From the NCBI GenBank assembly GCA_041744735.1, contig JBGTKH010000051.1:1-9685 (forward strand): a stretch of DNA of 9,685 nt, given 5' to 3'. The DNA is from JBGTKH01 sp041744735. GTDB taxonomy: Bacteria; Planctomycetota; Planctomycetia; Pirellulales; Pirellulaceae. The stretch's first letter is position 1. Each line of letters opens with the position of its first letter. The translations under genes were made by a program, and so were the position numbers. The notes below the pieces were generated by a model that did no database searches, was not told the DNA's origin, and saw nothing but the letters and a program-made list of their open reading frames with translations. Shown one piece after another: positions 1-5,871 of this stretch.

Positions 1-83
1 CGTTGCGCAACACGCCTCATCTCCAGCAGATTACCGACGTGGAGATACAGCAGGAAATAGACGACTACCGAGCCGGGCGATGA
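1..83 (+). CDS. C-terminal end of an antitoxin-like protein (partial)
   Basis: An open frame enters from the left edge (first full codon at position 3) and ends at TGA 81-83, giving the last 26 residues, which close ...QQEIDDYRAGR. The stop overlaps the ATG of the PIN toxin in an ATGA arrangement, the usual translational coupling of an antitoxin gene with a following toxin gene. The tail is short, polar and charged, which suits the toxin-wrapping end of a small antitoxin. No DNA-binding domain is visible because the N-terminal part lies outside the window. The antitoxin role is inferred from position; the family cannot be named. Confidence 0.5.
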   Translation, partial: LRNTPHLQQITDVEIQQEIDDYRAGR

Positions 84-490
84 AGATTCTCATCGACACC
101 AACGTGTTGTTGTCGGCGGCATTGCGTAACCGGTTGCCGGAGCGTGTCGTCCGGTTTGTCGCGACGCGCGAGGAGTGGCAATGGATTGTGACGCCGGATA
201 TCGCTGGCGAATACGCAGATGTCCTGAGTCGCCCAAAGTTTCGGTTGCCTGCGGATGTGTTGCGTGATTGGCACGACTTGATTCATGCTCGAACAATTCC
301 CGTCAGCGTTTCGATTCCGCCCGTCAGTTTTCCACGCGATCCCAAGGACGCACCGTTCCTAGCGGCCGCCATTGCCATAGGCGCGGATTTTCTCATCACC
401 GGCGACAACGACTTGCTTGAGAGCCGCCTGCCATTGGCAACTCGAATCGTGTCCGTCGCGGAATTCGCCAGGATATTTCAGATTTCGTAG
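80..490 (+). CDS. PIN-domain toxin, putative endoribonuclease of a type II toxin-antitoxin pair
   Basis: A 136-residue protein matching the usual length and layout of stand-alone PIN toxins (VapC-like, 'putative toxin-antitoxin system toxin component, PIN family'). It opens with MKILIDTNVLLSA, carrying the first metal-binding aspartate D6. E44 follows in the 'PDIAGEYADVLSRPKF' segment, then D87/D90 in 'FPRDPKDAPFLAAA', and finally D109/D111 in 'ADFLITGDNDLL'. These acidic residues form the Mg2+ site used to cut RNA in this family. The start is fixed by overlap with the upstream stop (ATGA) and by the motif lying directly at the N-terminus. The gene appears intact. Known family role: RNA cleavage that slows growth when the antitoxin is degraded. 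The specific RNA target cannot be told from sequence. Confidence 0.88.
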   Translation: MKILIDTNVLLSAALRNRLPERVVRFVATREEWQWIVTPDIAGEYADVLSRPKFRLPADVLRDWHDLIHARTIPVSVSIPPVSFPRDPKDAPFLAAAIAIGADFLITGDNDLLESRLPLATRIVSVAEFARIFQIS

Positions 491-593
491 ACGAATCTCA
501 GTAGAAACAGTGGTAACGTGCCAGGGTTTGGTAGTGGCGAACAGCGTACGGCGTGACGGTGCTTGATTTTTCTGGTGGGCCGAAGTAGGAAGA

Positions 594-660
594 GGATGGA
601 TGCAACCGGCTGCTTGCCGCTGGAGGGCACGGCGGCGATGAGCAACTCGGTCCGCATCCG
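594..660 (+). ncRNA. Candidate IS110 bridge-RNA structure in the left flank
   Basis: Upstream of the recombinase lies a compound stem: GGATGC (598-603) pairs with GCATCC (654-659), and after short bulges ACCG (605-608) pairs with CGGT (648-651). Inside it GCCGC (616-620) can pair with GCGGC (632-636) around an 11-base loop. In the IS110 group the bridge RNA is encoded in the left flank, between the element end and the recombinase gene, as stem-loops with internal loops that carry guide bases. Position and shape fit, but GC-rich DNA forms such stems by chance and I could not match guide loops to the flanks. Confidence 0.25.
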
Positions 661-766
661 ACGGGCACCGGCCGGGCCAGATGGGATGAAAAGAGCTCGA
701 CACTCCGGTGGCCTATAGTTGGTGACGAGAATTTTAATCCCACAACTTAAGCTGGAGTGACGAGCG

Positions 767-1807
767 ATGTTTAGTGTAGCAGATTGGAAGTGTTTTGTCG
801 GGTTCGATTATCACGATTGTTTTGTGCAGGTGTGCGTTTTGGACGCGGCGGGGGAGGTGCTGGGGAACCGGCGGTTGGCGAACGACGTCTCGCGAATCCT
901 GGAGTATGTGGACGAGGTTCGCGAGGGGCGCGTGATCGCGGGGGCGGCGGTCGAGACGTGTTGCGGGGCGAGTTGCTTCGTGGAGCAACTGCGCGCGTGC
1001 GATTGGCACGTCGAGTTGGCGCATGCCGGCATCTGTGCGCGGATGAAGCAGAGCCCGGATAAGACCGACTGGAGCGACGCTCATTTGTTGGCCGACTTGT
1101 GCCGGGTCGGCTACTTGCCGCGGGTCTGGCTGCCGCCGCGAGAGATTCGCGACCTGCGGCGGTTGACTCGCTATCGGCAGCAGTTGGTCGATCAGCGTCG
1201 CAACGTGAAGTTGCGGATGCGCGCGATGCTCCGCGAGGAACGGGTGACGGCACCGGTCGAGGCGGGCAACGTGTGGACCAAAGCTTGGCTGGCCTGGTTG
1301 AAGGAGACGACCGCACTGGACAGCCACAGCCGCTGGGTCATGGACCAGCATCTGGAAGATCTGGAGCGACTGGTGGCGAAGATCCGCGACGTGGAACAAC
1401 GCATGGAGGCCGCGACCGCCGCCGATCCGCTGGTGCAGAAGCTGCGTCAGACGAAAGGCGTGGGCCTGGTCACGGCCGTGGTGATGCGCGCCGAGATCGG
1501 CAGCTTCGAGCGTTTCACGTGCGGCAAGCAACTGGCGCGGTACTGTGCGGTCACGCCCAAGAACGCCTCCAGCGGCAAACGGCAGGCCGACGCCGGCTTG
1601 GTGAAAGCGGGCAACCTCACGCTGCGCACGCTGATCATCGAAACGGCGCACCGCCTGGCGCGTTTTCAACCGCAATGGCGCGAGCTGAAAGAAAAACTCA
1701 AGGCCAAAGGAAAACCGGCGTCGGTCGCCGCGGCGGCGGTCGGCAATCGCTGGATTCGCAAATTGTTTTGGGAGATGAAACCCCAGGAGGAGGCCATCGC
1801 GGCCTAA
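767..1807 (+). CDS. IS110-family transposase (DEDD recombinase)
   Basis: A complete 346-residue recombinase of normal IS110 length. The N-terminal RuvC-like DEDD domain shows D14 in 'FVGFDYHD', E63 in 'AAVETCCGA', and the D101/D104 pair in 'DKTDWSDAHLLADL' (the family's KTDxxDA motif). A central helical, arginine-rich region (about 115-215) follows. The C-terminal Transposase_20 domain runs from 'KGVGLVTAVVMRAEIGSF' through 'KQLARYCAVTPKNASSGK' to 'AGNLTLRTLIIETAHR'. The serines at 268-269 sit where the family's second catalytic residue lies. The ATG at 767 is preceded by GGAG at 754-757. No frameshift or stop interrupts the gene and all catalytic residues are present, so it may be active. 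It lies between a toxin gene and an IS630 remnant. Confidence 0.95.
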   Translation: MFSVADWKCFVGFDYHDCFVQVCVLDAAGEVLGNRRLANDVSRILEYVDEVREGRVIAGAAVETCCGASCFVEQLRACDWHVELAHAGICARMKQSPDKTDWSDAHLLADLCRVGYLPRVWLPPREIRDLRRLTRYRQQLVDQRRNVKLRMRAMLREERVTAPVEAGNVWTKAWLAWLKETTALDSHSRWVMDQHLEDLERLVAKIRDVEQRMEAATAADPLVQKLRQTKGVGLVTAVVMRAEIGSFERFTCGKQLARYCAVTPKNASSGKRQADAGLVKAGNLTLRTLIIETAHRLARFQPQWRELKEKLKAKGKPASVAAAAVGNRWIRKLFWEMKPQEEAIAA

Positions 1808-1864
1808 CCAGCAGGAAGGATCACGGTGATGAGAACGAACGAAGATACACTCAGGCTCTCGGTA

Positions 1865-1933
1865 GTGAGGCGAGCTCGTTGTGCCACGGGGCCGGTCTGC
1901 GGACCTGCTCGTTGCCAGGTGGGGCAGCCTCAC
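1865..1933 (+). other. Structured stretch downstream of the IS110 transposase
   Basis: GTGAGGC (1865-1871) is exactly complementary to GCCTCAC (1927-1933) and encloses two smaller mutually exclusive hairpins: GGTC (1894-1897) with GACC (1902-1905), and ACCTG (1903-1907) with CAGGT (1916-1920). In the IS1111 subgroup the guide RNA lies downstream of the transposase, so this is the rival location to the left-flank candidate. It may equally be part of the right end, or chance pairing. The plus-strand open frame crossing it is not convincing as protein before about 2031. Confidence 0.2.
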
Positions 1934-1968
1934 ACCTTTCGAATCCCAACTTGGGCTCAACGTTGTCC

Positions 1969-2030
1969 ACAACGGTGCAAGCGGATAGACGGTCAAACAA
2001 TCGCTCCGCATCGACAGTGGCACCCGCGCG
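1969..2030 (+). repeat. 62-bp dispersed repeat, copy 1
   Basis: This segment aligns without gaps to 6745-6806, with 50 of 62 positions identical by my count. The conserved blocks are ACAACGG, CAAGCGGATAGA, TCAA, and the 18-base CATCGACAGTGGCACCCG near the right end. The right edge abuts the point where recognisable IS630 transposase coding starts, suggesting the repeat end is a recombination junction. Both copies are in the plus orientation. It may be the end of a mobile element or a short non-autonomous repeat; I cannot name the family. Confidence 0.6.
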
Positions 2031-2284
2031 GCTATGTCCGCCGCCTCGAATTCTGCTACACGCCCAAGCACGGCAGTTGGTTGAACATCGCCGAGAACGA
2101 ATTAAGTTGCCTGACGCGCCAGTGCCTGCACGGCCGGCACTTCGGCGAGATCACCATCCTGCAACAACAAATTGAGGCTTGGTTGATCGACGTCACCAAT
2201 GCCCAACGCGGAGTCGACTGGCAAATGCAGATCGCCGACGCCCGCTGCAAACTAAAATCCGTTTACCCTAAAATTCTGCTCTGA
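2031..2284 (+). pseudogene. IS630-family transposase, 3' fragment
   Basis: Only the C-terminal part of a DDE transposase (DDE_3 / IS630 type) remains. The segment 'RRLEFCYTPKHGSWLNIAE' carries the family's conserved YTPKHGSWLN block and the third catalytic acid, the Glu codon at 2093-2095. It is followed by 'NELSCLTRQCL' and the usual ending 'VDWQMQIADARCKLKSVYP', then a stop at 2282-2284. The two catalytic aspartates and the N-terminal helix-turn-helix region are absent, so it cannot be active. Coding similarity begins right after the 62-bp repeat. The open frame continues upstream to 1826 only by chance, since that part has no transposase character. The missing 5' part is not found elsewhere in the window. 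Confidence 0.85.
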
Positions 2285-2288
2285 CGAA

Positions 2289-2302
2289 GCACTAGACAGT
2301 GC
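2289..2302. repeat. Short hairpin at the presumed IS630 right end
   Basis: GCACT (2289-2293) and AGTGC (2298-2302) form a perfect 5-bp stem with an AGAC loop. It sits five bases after the IS630 stop codon and contains a TA, the dinucleotide IS630 elements target and duplicate. It may mark the element's right edge. It also lies downstream of the minus-strand gene ending at 2333, but lacks a T-run for a standard terminator. Confidence 0.25.
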
Positions 2303-2332
2303 ATCGGCCTCCGACGAAATTGCAAACGAATT

Positions 2333-2758
2333 TTAGCGACCACAGCCACCGCAACGCTGAAGAGGCATTATGACGTTTATGGACTGAGTCTCGATCGAAA
2401 CTCCCTCCAAGATTACAGGTTGAAGCAATCCCGGTGCGGATAATCTGATGTTGATCCGCTTGTCGTTCGGGTCCACCGTTGGGACATCGATTGTAAACAC
2501 GCCAGACCCGCTGTTAAACGTTATCGTACCCACGGAACTGGTTTCGCCACGCGGACTTGCAGCAATCCGCAGTGACAATCGGAACTCGTCAGCCGTCATA
2601 GCAGGCAACCCGGCATCGGCGCGAACGACATTAAGCTCGGTAATCGTGAGTGGATTCCCCTTAAGGCTCTTGATCATTCCCGAAACTTTCGCTGCATCTG
2701 CGTAGCAGCAAATTGACAAAACCAAAGTAACGCTCATAACACTAGATCTGTACAGCAT
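2333..2758 (-). CDS. Small secreted protein of unknown function
   Basis: A 141-residue protein not assigned to a named family. Residues 1-22 look like a Sec signal peptide: a basic start (MLYRSS), a hydrophobic core (VMSVTLVLSICC) and an ADA cleavage site at 20-22. The mature part is rich in alternating hydrophobic and polar residues ('GTITFNSGSGVFTIDV', 'KRINIRLSAPG'), suggesting a beta-sandwich like carboxypeptidase-regulatory or CNA-B-like domains; that is a fold guess. The C-terminus 'RCGGCGR' holds a CxxC pair that could form a disulfide. The start is well supported by a strong Shine-Dalgarno (GGAGGT, complement of 2764-2769). It starts 15 bases after the stop of the upstream minus-strand membrane protein, so the two are probably co-transcribed. 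Confidence 0.7.
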   Translation of the reverse strand: MLYRSSVMSVTLVLSICCYADAAKVSGMIKSLKGNPLTITELNVVRADAGLPAMTADEFRLSLRIAASPRGETSSVGTITFNSGSGVFTIDVPTVDPNDKRINIRLSAPGLLQPVILEGVSIETQSINVIMPLQRCGGCGR

Positions 2759-2773
2759 CGCACACCTCCGGCC

Positions 2774-3691
2774 TTAATTAAAAACTTGCTTTAAAGAATA
2801 CTCAGCTTCTTCGCGAAAAGTCTTGTCTGACCAAAACACAAGCACAAGATTATCACCCTCTAGTGGAGACCCGACTTTCAATCTTCTCGTTGGCAAGGAC
2901 TTTTTTGTCTCGAAATGCAACAGTCGAAGCGCAAACTGTTTGTCCGCGAAGTCAGTCCGGTAGTCTGTGTGTAAAAACGCGATACATCGACTTGCGTCAG
3001 GAATCTCGTCGAACAATTCGCAGCGAAAGCCGGCGTAATCCTTGTCGAACTGCTTGCGGCTCCAGCATACGTAAACGTCTCCCGAATTCTTCGCGTGCTT
3101 CAATCCTTGAACGAGCACATCGGCATATAGCTGCAAACTCATCGCCCTTTCAGGCGCCAACATTTCTTGAACCAAAGAGCCGTTACGCTCGGCATTGTCA
3201 GAGAGTAGCACCGGAGTCGTCATGGGAACCGATACATCCTTGAACGCCGGCCGATTCGGCGATAACCAGTCCTTCCAGTATGCGATGCTGAGTGCGATCG
3301 TCGCGAAGATCGAGACATAAAAGACGAATTTCCCAAATACGACTGTTCCGTGATCATAGTAGAGTGGAGCGTCGGGGGAGGGCAAACGGAGTAATCGCTG
3401 GGTCAACGCGATCGCAAAAATCGAGAGCAAGATGTAACCAACAAGGCTTAGCCCCTTGGGAATCGCAAGTTGATCGGTAAGTGTAAGCGCACCACCTTGG
3501 GTAGCTACAAAAACGAGCAAAGTGATAAAAACCCCATAGGCCTCTTTCGCGTCAGGCTCGAAAGTGCGGCCGATACCCTGGGGACTGCCGCGGATTGCAT
3601 CAATCACGCAATCGACTAAAGCATTCCCCGCCGACTTTAGCCATTCGCGCAGCATTGCAGATGTGCACTCACGGTGATGTTCCGCTTTCAT
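2774..3691 (-). CDS. Membrane protein of unknown function, three TM segments plus soluble C-terminal domain
   Basis: A 305-residue protein without a recognised family. After a polar N-terminus (1-50) come three hydrophobic segments at about 52-70 ('GVFITLLVFVATQGGALTL'), 80-98 ('LSLVGYILLSIFAIAL') and 121-139 ('FVFYVSIFATIALSIAYW'). A soluble domain of about 165 residues follows, containing 'GDVYVCWSRKQFDKDY' and 'NLVLVFWSDKTFREEAEYSL'. With the N-terminus inside, three segments would place the C-terminal domain outside the cytoplasm. The longest start (3691) lacks a clear ribosome site, and a promoter-like -10 overlaps it, so the ATG at 3653-3655 (residue 13) is a real alternative that leaves all domains intact. 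It heads a probable two-gene operon with the secreted protein at 2333-2758. Confidence 0.7.
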   Translation of the reverse strand: MKAEHHRECTSAMLREWLKSAGNALVDCVIDAIRGSPQGIGRTFEPDAKEAYGVFITLLVFVATQGGALTLTDQLAIPKGLSLVGYILLSIFAIALTQRLLRLPSPDAPLYYDHGTVVFGKFVFYVSIFATIALSIAYWKDWLSPNRPAFKDVSVPMTTPVLLSDNAERNGSLVQEMLAPERAMSLQLYADVLVQGLKHAKNSGDVYVCWSRKQFDKDYAGFRCELFDEIPDASRCIAFLHTDYRTDFADKQFALRLLHFETKKSLPTRRLKVGSPLEGDNLVLVFWSDKTFREEAEYSLKQVFN

Positions 3692-3719
3692 TTATGATTG
3701 CTTGAGAAGCAAAAGTCAA
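3691..3719 (-). promoter_or_regulatory. Possible sigma-70-type promoter for the membrane-protein operon
   Basis: On the minus strand TTGACT (complement of 3714-3719) lies 17 bases upstream of CATAAA (complement of 3691-3696). That is five of six and four of six matches to the -35 and -10 consensus at ideal spacing. The -10 touches the ATG at 3691, so a transcript from here would begin inside the first codons and favour the start at 3655. Confidence 0.3.
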
Positions 3720-3946
3720 GCCTTTTTGCAGAATATTTGTCCACTGGCCATATTCCACCGATGGATGACCCAAAGGGCTTGCGGAAATTCTCATGCGGTT
3801 GAAAGGGTGCGATCTCTGAGAAACGGCTTTCATGCGGCGATTCTTGGGAGGGGAAAAGCACGGGATCAAACACTCGATGCCGGCACGGTTGCCGGCCGGC
3901 AAAAACACCAACTGTGTTGGAAAAAGGTGTCTGTTAAAGTTCTTAA
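3697..3946. other. Intergenic stretch with REP-like hairpins next to the RAYT remnant
   Basis: I see no convincing gene here. Near its right end are GCCGGC (3879-3884) and GCCGGCCGGC (3891-3900). Next is a compact hairpin, CCAAC (3908-3912) with GTTGG (3916-3920) around TGT, enclosed by ACACC (3905-3909, partly overlapping) and GGTGT (3926-3930). RAYT transposases act on palindromic REP sequences close to their own gene, so this hairpin 27 bases before the remnant's start is a reasonable REP candidate. The link rests on position and shape only. Confidence 0.3.
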
Positions 3947-4393
3947 ACGCCACGGCCACATCGAGTGGACGAAGCCGACGGGCTGTATCACGCTTTGAAT
4001 CGCGGGAATGCGCAGGCGGCGATTTTTCGCAAGGACGCGGATTATGACGCGCGTTTGAGCGCATTCTCGGCGAGGTCGGTAACGATACGATGTGCAACTG
4101 TTCGCGTTTCAGTTGATGCCCAGCCACTGGCATTTCGTACTGCGTCCGAGTCAAGATCACGAGATGAGCCGATTTTGTTGTCACCTCGGCCCATTGGTCG
4201 CCTGCCGCGGCGGGTGCCGCGCGCAAACTAACGACTCACCGATGTCGCGCTGACCGCACTGGGCAAGTCGGTGCAGCGTGGCAGCGCCTTCGGCGACCCA
4301 ACGTGGATCGAATCGGCGGCAAAGCGTTTAGATTTTGGAATTCAAAATACGTCCGCGCGGCCCCGCAAGTTCGATTTCCTGACGAAAACTTAA
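3947..4393 (+). pseudogene. Decayed REP-associated tyrosine transposase (RAYT, Y1_Tnp family)
   Basis: The remnant is recognisable only by stepping through frames. Segment 1 (3947-4051) reads 'PRPHRVDEADGLYHALNRGN' then 'AIFRKDADYDA', with ACG where the usual ATG would be. Segment 2 (4054-4083) reads 'FERILGEVGN'. Segment 3 (4086-4175) reads 'YDVQLFAFQLMPSHWHFVL' then 'RPSQDHEMSRF', with the metal-binding HxH at 4125-4133. Segment 4 (4190-4390) holds the C-terminus 'LTDVALTALGKSVQRGSAFG' then 'DPTWIESAAKRL', ending at TAA 4391-4393, with an internal stop at 4229-4231. Between segments 3 and 4 the middle of the protein, where the catalytic tyrosine lies in intact RAYTs, is deleted. Lost start, three frame changes, a stop and a deletion make it plainly inactive. 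Such proteins normally move single-stranded REP units. Confidence 0.8.
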
Positions 4394-4484
4394 ACAAAGA
4401 GTTCTGAGTCCTTTGATTTTCCCGTCCAACCGTCGCCGCTGATCGTCGTTTACTATGGCTTCGGATCGGAGAGCCTCGCCTCGC

Positions 4485-4809
4485 CTAGTTGGTCCCTAAC
4501 GCGGCAGCGGGCACGGGGAATTGAGCGCACATCTCTCTGACTTCGCGACCAATACGCTGCTGCAATCGATCGTCATCTGGATTCTTCAGCGCCGACAGCA
4601 TCCACGCGCCGACCTGGCGCATCTCGTCGGTGCCGATGCCGCGCGTGGTTAAGGCGGGCGTGCCGACGCGGATGCCTGATGGGTCCATTGGCTTGCGCTC
4701 GTCGAACGGGATCATGTTTTTGTTCACGGTGATACCGCAGCGTTCCAGCGCCGCTTCGGCGATCTTGCCGCCGATGCCCAGCGGCGTGACGTCGACCAGC
4801 ATCAGATGG
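4485..4809 (-). pseudogene. 3' fragment of a second glyA (serine hydroxymethyltransferase)
   Basis: This segment encodes the last ~106 residues of serine hydroxymethyltransferase, matching residues 311-416 of the intact gene in the same orientation. It runs from 'HLMLVDVTPLGIGGKIAEAA' through 'NKNMIPFDERKPMDPSGIRV' to 'MCAQFPVPAAALGTN' and a stop at 4485-4487. I count about a dozen amino-acid differences and no indels in the compared stretch, while many codons differ only at the third base. The two copies therefore diverged as functional genes before this one was cut. The PLP lysine and N-terminal domains are missing, so it is not an enzyme. The open frame continues upstream to 5006 but loses all similarity at 4810, where a perfect inverted repeat begins. 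Confidence 0.9.
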
Positions 4810-4877
4810 GCCTCCGAGCCCGTCGATGCACAAAAGTTAATTGTCGACGGGCTCGGAGGCGGCTCGGAGGCCCGTCG
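4810..4877. repeat. 17-bp perfect inverted repeat with nested partial copy at the glyA breakpoint
   Basis: GCCTCCGAGCCCGTCGA (4810-4826) and its exact reverse complement (4844-4860) flank a 17-base AT-rich spacer. The last ten bases of the right arm, GGCTCGGAGG (4850-4859), repeat directly at 4861-4870. The following CCCGTCG lets 4870-4877 pair with 4845-4852 as an alternative 8-bp stem. The left arm starts at the first base where glyA similarity ends. No T-run follows in either direction, so it is not a standard terminator. It could be the end of an integrated element or a scar of template switching. Confidence 0.75.
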
Positions 4878-5228
4878 TACGTCTGCGACATGGCCGGCAG
4901 ACGATTGCTCGCGCGGCCCAGCCGCAGCCCACTCGTAGCTGGATTCCCAAGAATTCAGCCGAGCCGACACAACGTGCGCGCCCGTCGAATTCTCCACCGC
5001 GATCACGCGCCGCCCCGCGTGTTCTGTGGTGCGTGTTCTGCCGACCGCATAAGACGCGACTCCGCGGAAGTGTTTATTGCCGCAAACGATTGACGATTCA
5101 GGTACATCGGACTAAAATCACTCTCCGCCTTGACGCGCGTTCTGCCGCCGAATTTGCGGCGTTAACAAATTATGGCTGCGAACGCCTGACCGTAGAATTA
5201 GATAGTTCGTCGGACAAGCTGATACCGC
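4878..5228. other. About 350 bases with no convincing gene
   Basis: Open frames cross this stretch on both strands, but none has a plausible start, ribosome site or recognisable motif. The minus-strand frame is merely the read-through of the glyA fragment, and the plus-strand ones show arginine- and proline-rich frame-shadow composition. I see no RNA gene or clear promoter. Confidence 0.5.
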
Positions 5229-5666
5229 ATGGACTACGCATCGATCCATTCGCAACTGAAGCCGACCGATGGCACAACATGGCGTGCCGTCATCGAAGAC
5301 GATCGCTTTCGACTGATGGATTGCCCACTCGCAATCGAAATCCATACGCGAAGCGTTCCTGAGGAATCCCCCGTGCCTGAAATCTCTGCCGAGGAATCTC
5401 AACTTGCGGACACGATCCTGAACGGATTGGAAAGCTGCATTGCTGAATCCGAACGCTTGCTGGAAAACGATCCGACCATCGGACATATCCGCATCAATGG
5501 CGGAGCCAAGATCGTGAATCCGCACATATGGATTTCCCGTGAAATAATAAAACAGGACCGTGCAACTCGGTGGGCGATAGTTCTAGGAATTGACGTGAAT
5601 CCAGACTTTGGATGGCACATAGAATTTGACGCTTTGAAAGCGCTGGAGATTTGGGCCGGTGATTGA
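5229..5666 (+). CDS. Small acidic cytoplasmic protein of unknown function
   Basis: A 145-residue protein without signal peptide or membrane segment, and with no family I can name. The middle has a likely amphipathic helix ('ESQLADTILNGLESCIAESE'). The C-terminal third reads 'RATRWAIVLGIDVNPDFGWH' and then 'IEFDALKALEIWAGD', an aromatic beta-rich pattern ending in WAGD. Small acidic proteins ending with such a Trp-rich module often appear among immunity-like or orphan cassette genes, but no toxin is nearby and I do not assign that role. The ATG at 5229 has no strong Shine-Dalgarno. The amino-acid composition is coherent throughout, which supports a real gene. It is the first of several small same-strand genes between the two glyA 3' ends. 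Confidence 0.6.
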   Translation: MDYASIHSQLKPTDGTTWRAVIEDDRFRLMDCPLAIEIHTRSVPEESPVPEISAEESQLADTILNGLESCIAESERLLENDPTIGHIRINGGAKIVNPHIWISREIIKQDRATRWAIVLGIDVNPDFGWHIEFDALKALEIWAGD

Positions 5667-5781
5667 GGTTGCGGTTCCGCTACCGGAAACGATCGCAATG
5701 GGACCGTTTTCTGTGCCGCCAAAGTCCGACGAACAAAACGGTGAACCCGAGCGGCTACATTTCCGGCGATTCAACCGTTAA
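5659..5781 (+). CDS. Possible 40-residue ORF overlapping the preceding gene's stop
   Basis: A GTG start at 5659 overlaps the TGA of the preceding gene (GTGATTGA), with GGAG 10 bases upstream, and the frame runs to TAA 5779-5781. The peptide begins VIEVAVPLPETIAMGPFS and ends ERLHFRRFNR. The overlap would allow translational coupling. Its shortness, lack of recognisable motif and proline content make chance equally likely. Confidence 0.2.
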   Translation: MIEVAVPLPETIAMGPFSVPPKSDEQNGEPERLHFRRFNR

Positions 5782-5871
5782 ACTGTTGGAGAGGTATTCG
5801 GCGATTCGACGCGGTTCCTGATGGTCCGCCGCCGGGTTACCTTGGACGTTCGGAAAGAGTGCCAAATAATC

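Larger units (their letters stand above)
491..1964 (+). mobile_element. IS110-family insertion sequence (outer limits uncertain)
   Basis: The element is defined by the complete IS110-family recombinase at 767-1807. About 275 bases without a gene lie on its left, after the toxin stop, and about 160 on its right, before the 62-bp repeat. IS110 elements generally lack terminal inverted repeats and target duplications, so I cannot place the ends; the coordinates given are outer limits set by neighbouring features. Both flanks contain potential RNA stems, described separately. IS110 elements move through a circular intermediate using a DEDD recombinase guided by a bridge (seek) RNA encoded in one flank. 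Confidence 0.55.

Noticed and set aside
530..1867. GGTAGTG at 530-536 and again at 1861-1867 as possible direct repeats marking the IS110 ends
   Set aside because: Seven bases are too short to be meaningful here, the second copy lies at the edge of a possible stem, and no longer similarity surrounds them.
734..2071. Long minus-strand frame of 445 codons opposite the IS110 transposase
   Set aside because: It is the antisense shadow of a GC-rich transposase gene whose plus-strand frame has all catalytic motifs; the minus product is Arg/His/Gln-rich and crosses the repeat and non-coding flank.
1099..2175. Long plus-strand frame of 358 codons overlapping the transposase in another frame
   Set aside because: Frame shadow: Gly/Arg/Ala-rich composition, no motif, and it runs through the transposase, its flank and the IS630 fragment in the wrong frame.
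4394..4425. CAAAG/CTTTG hairpin followed by ATTTT after the RAYT remnant as a terminator
   Set aside because: Only five AT-rich base pairs around an 11-base loop; too weak to call.
4820..5006. Extension of the glyA fragment frame to an ATG at 5006 as a real 173-residue protein
   Set aside because: Upstream of 4810 the frame crosses the inverted repeat and then lacks any SHMT or other protein character; it is best treated as a chance open frame fused to a remnant.
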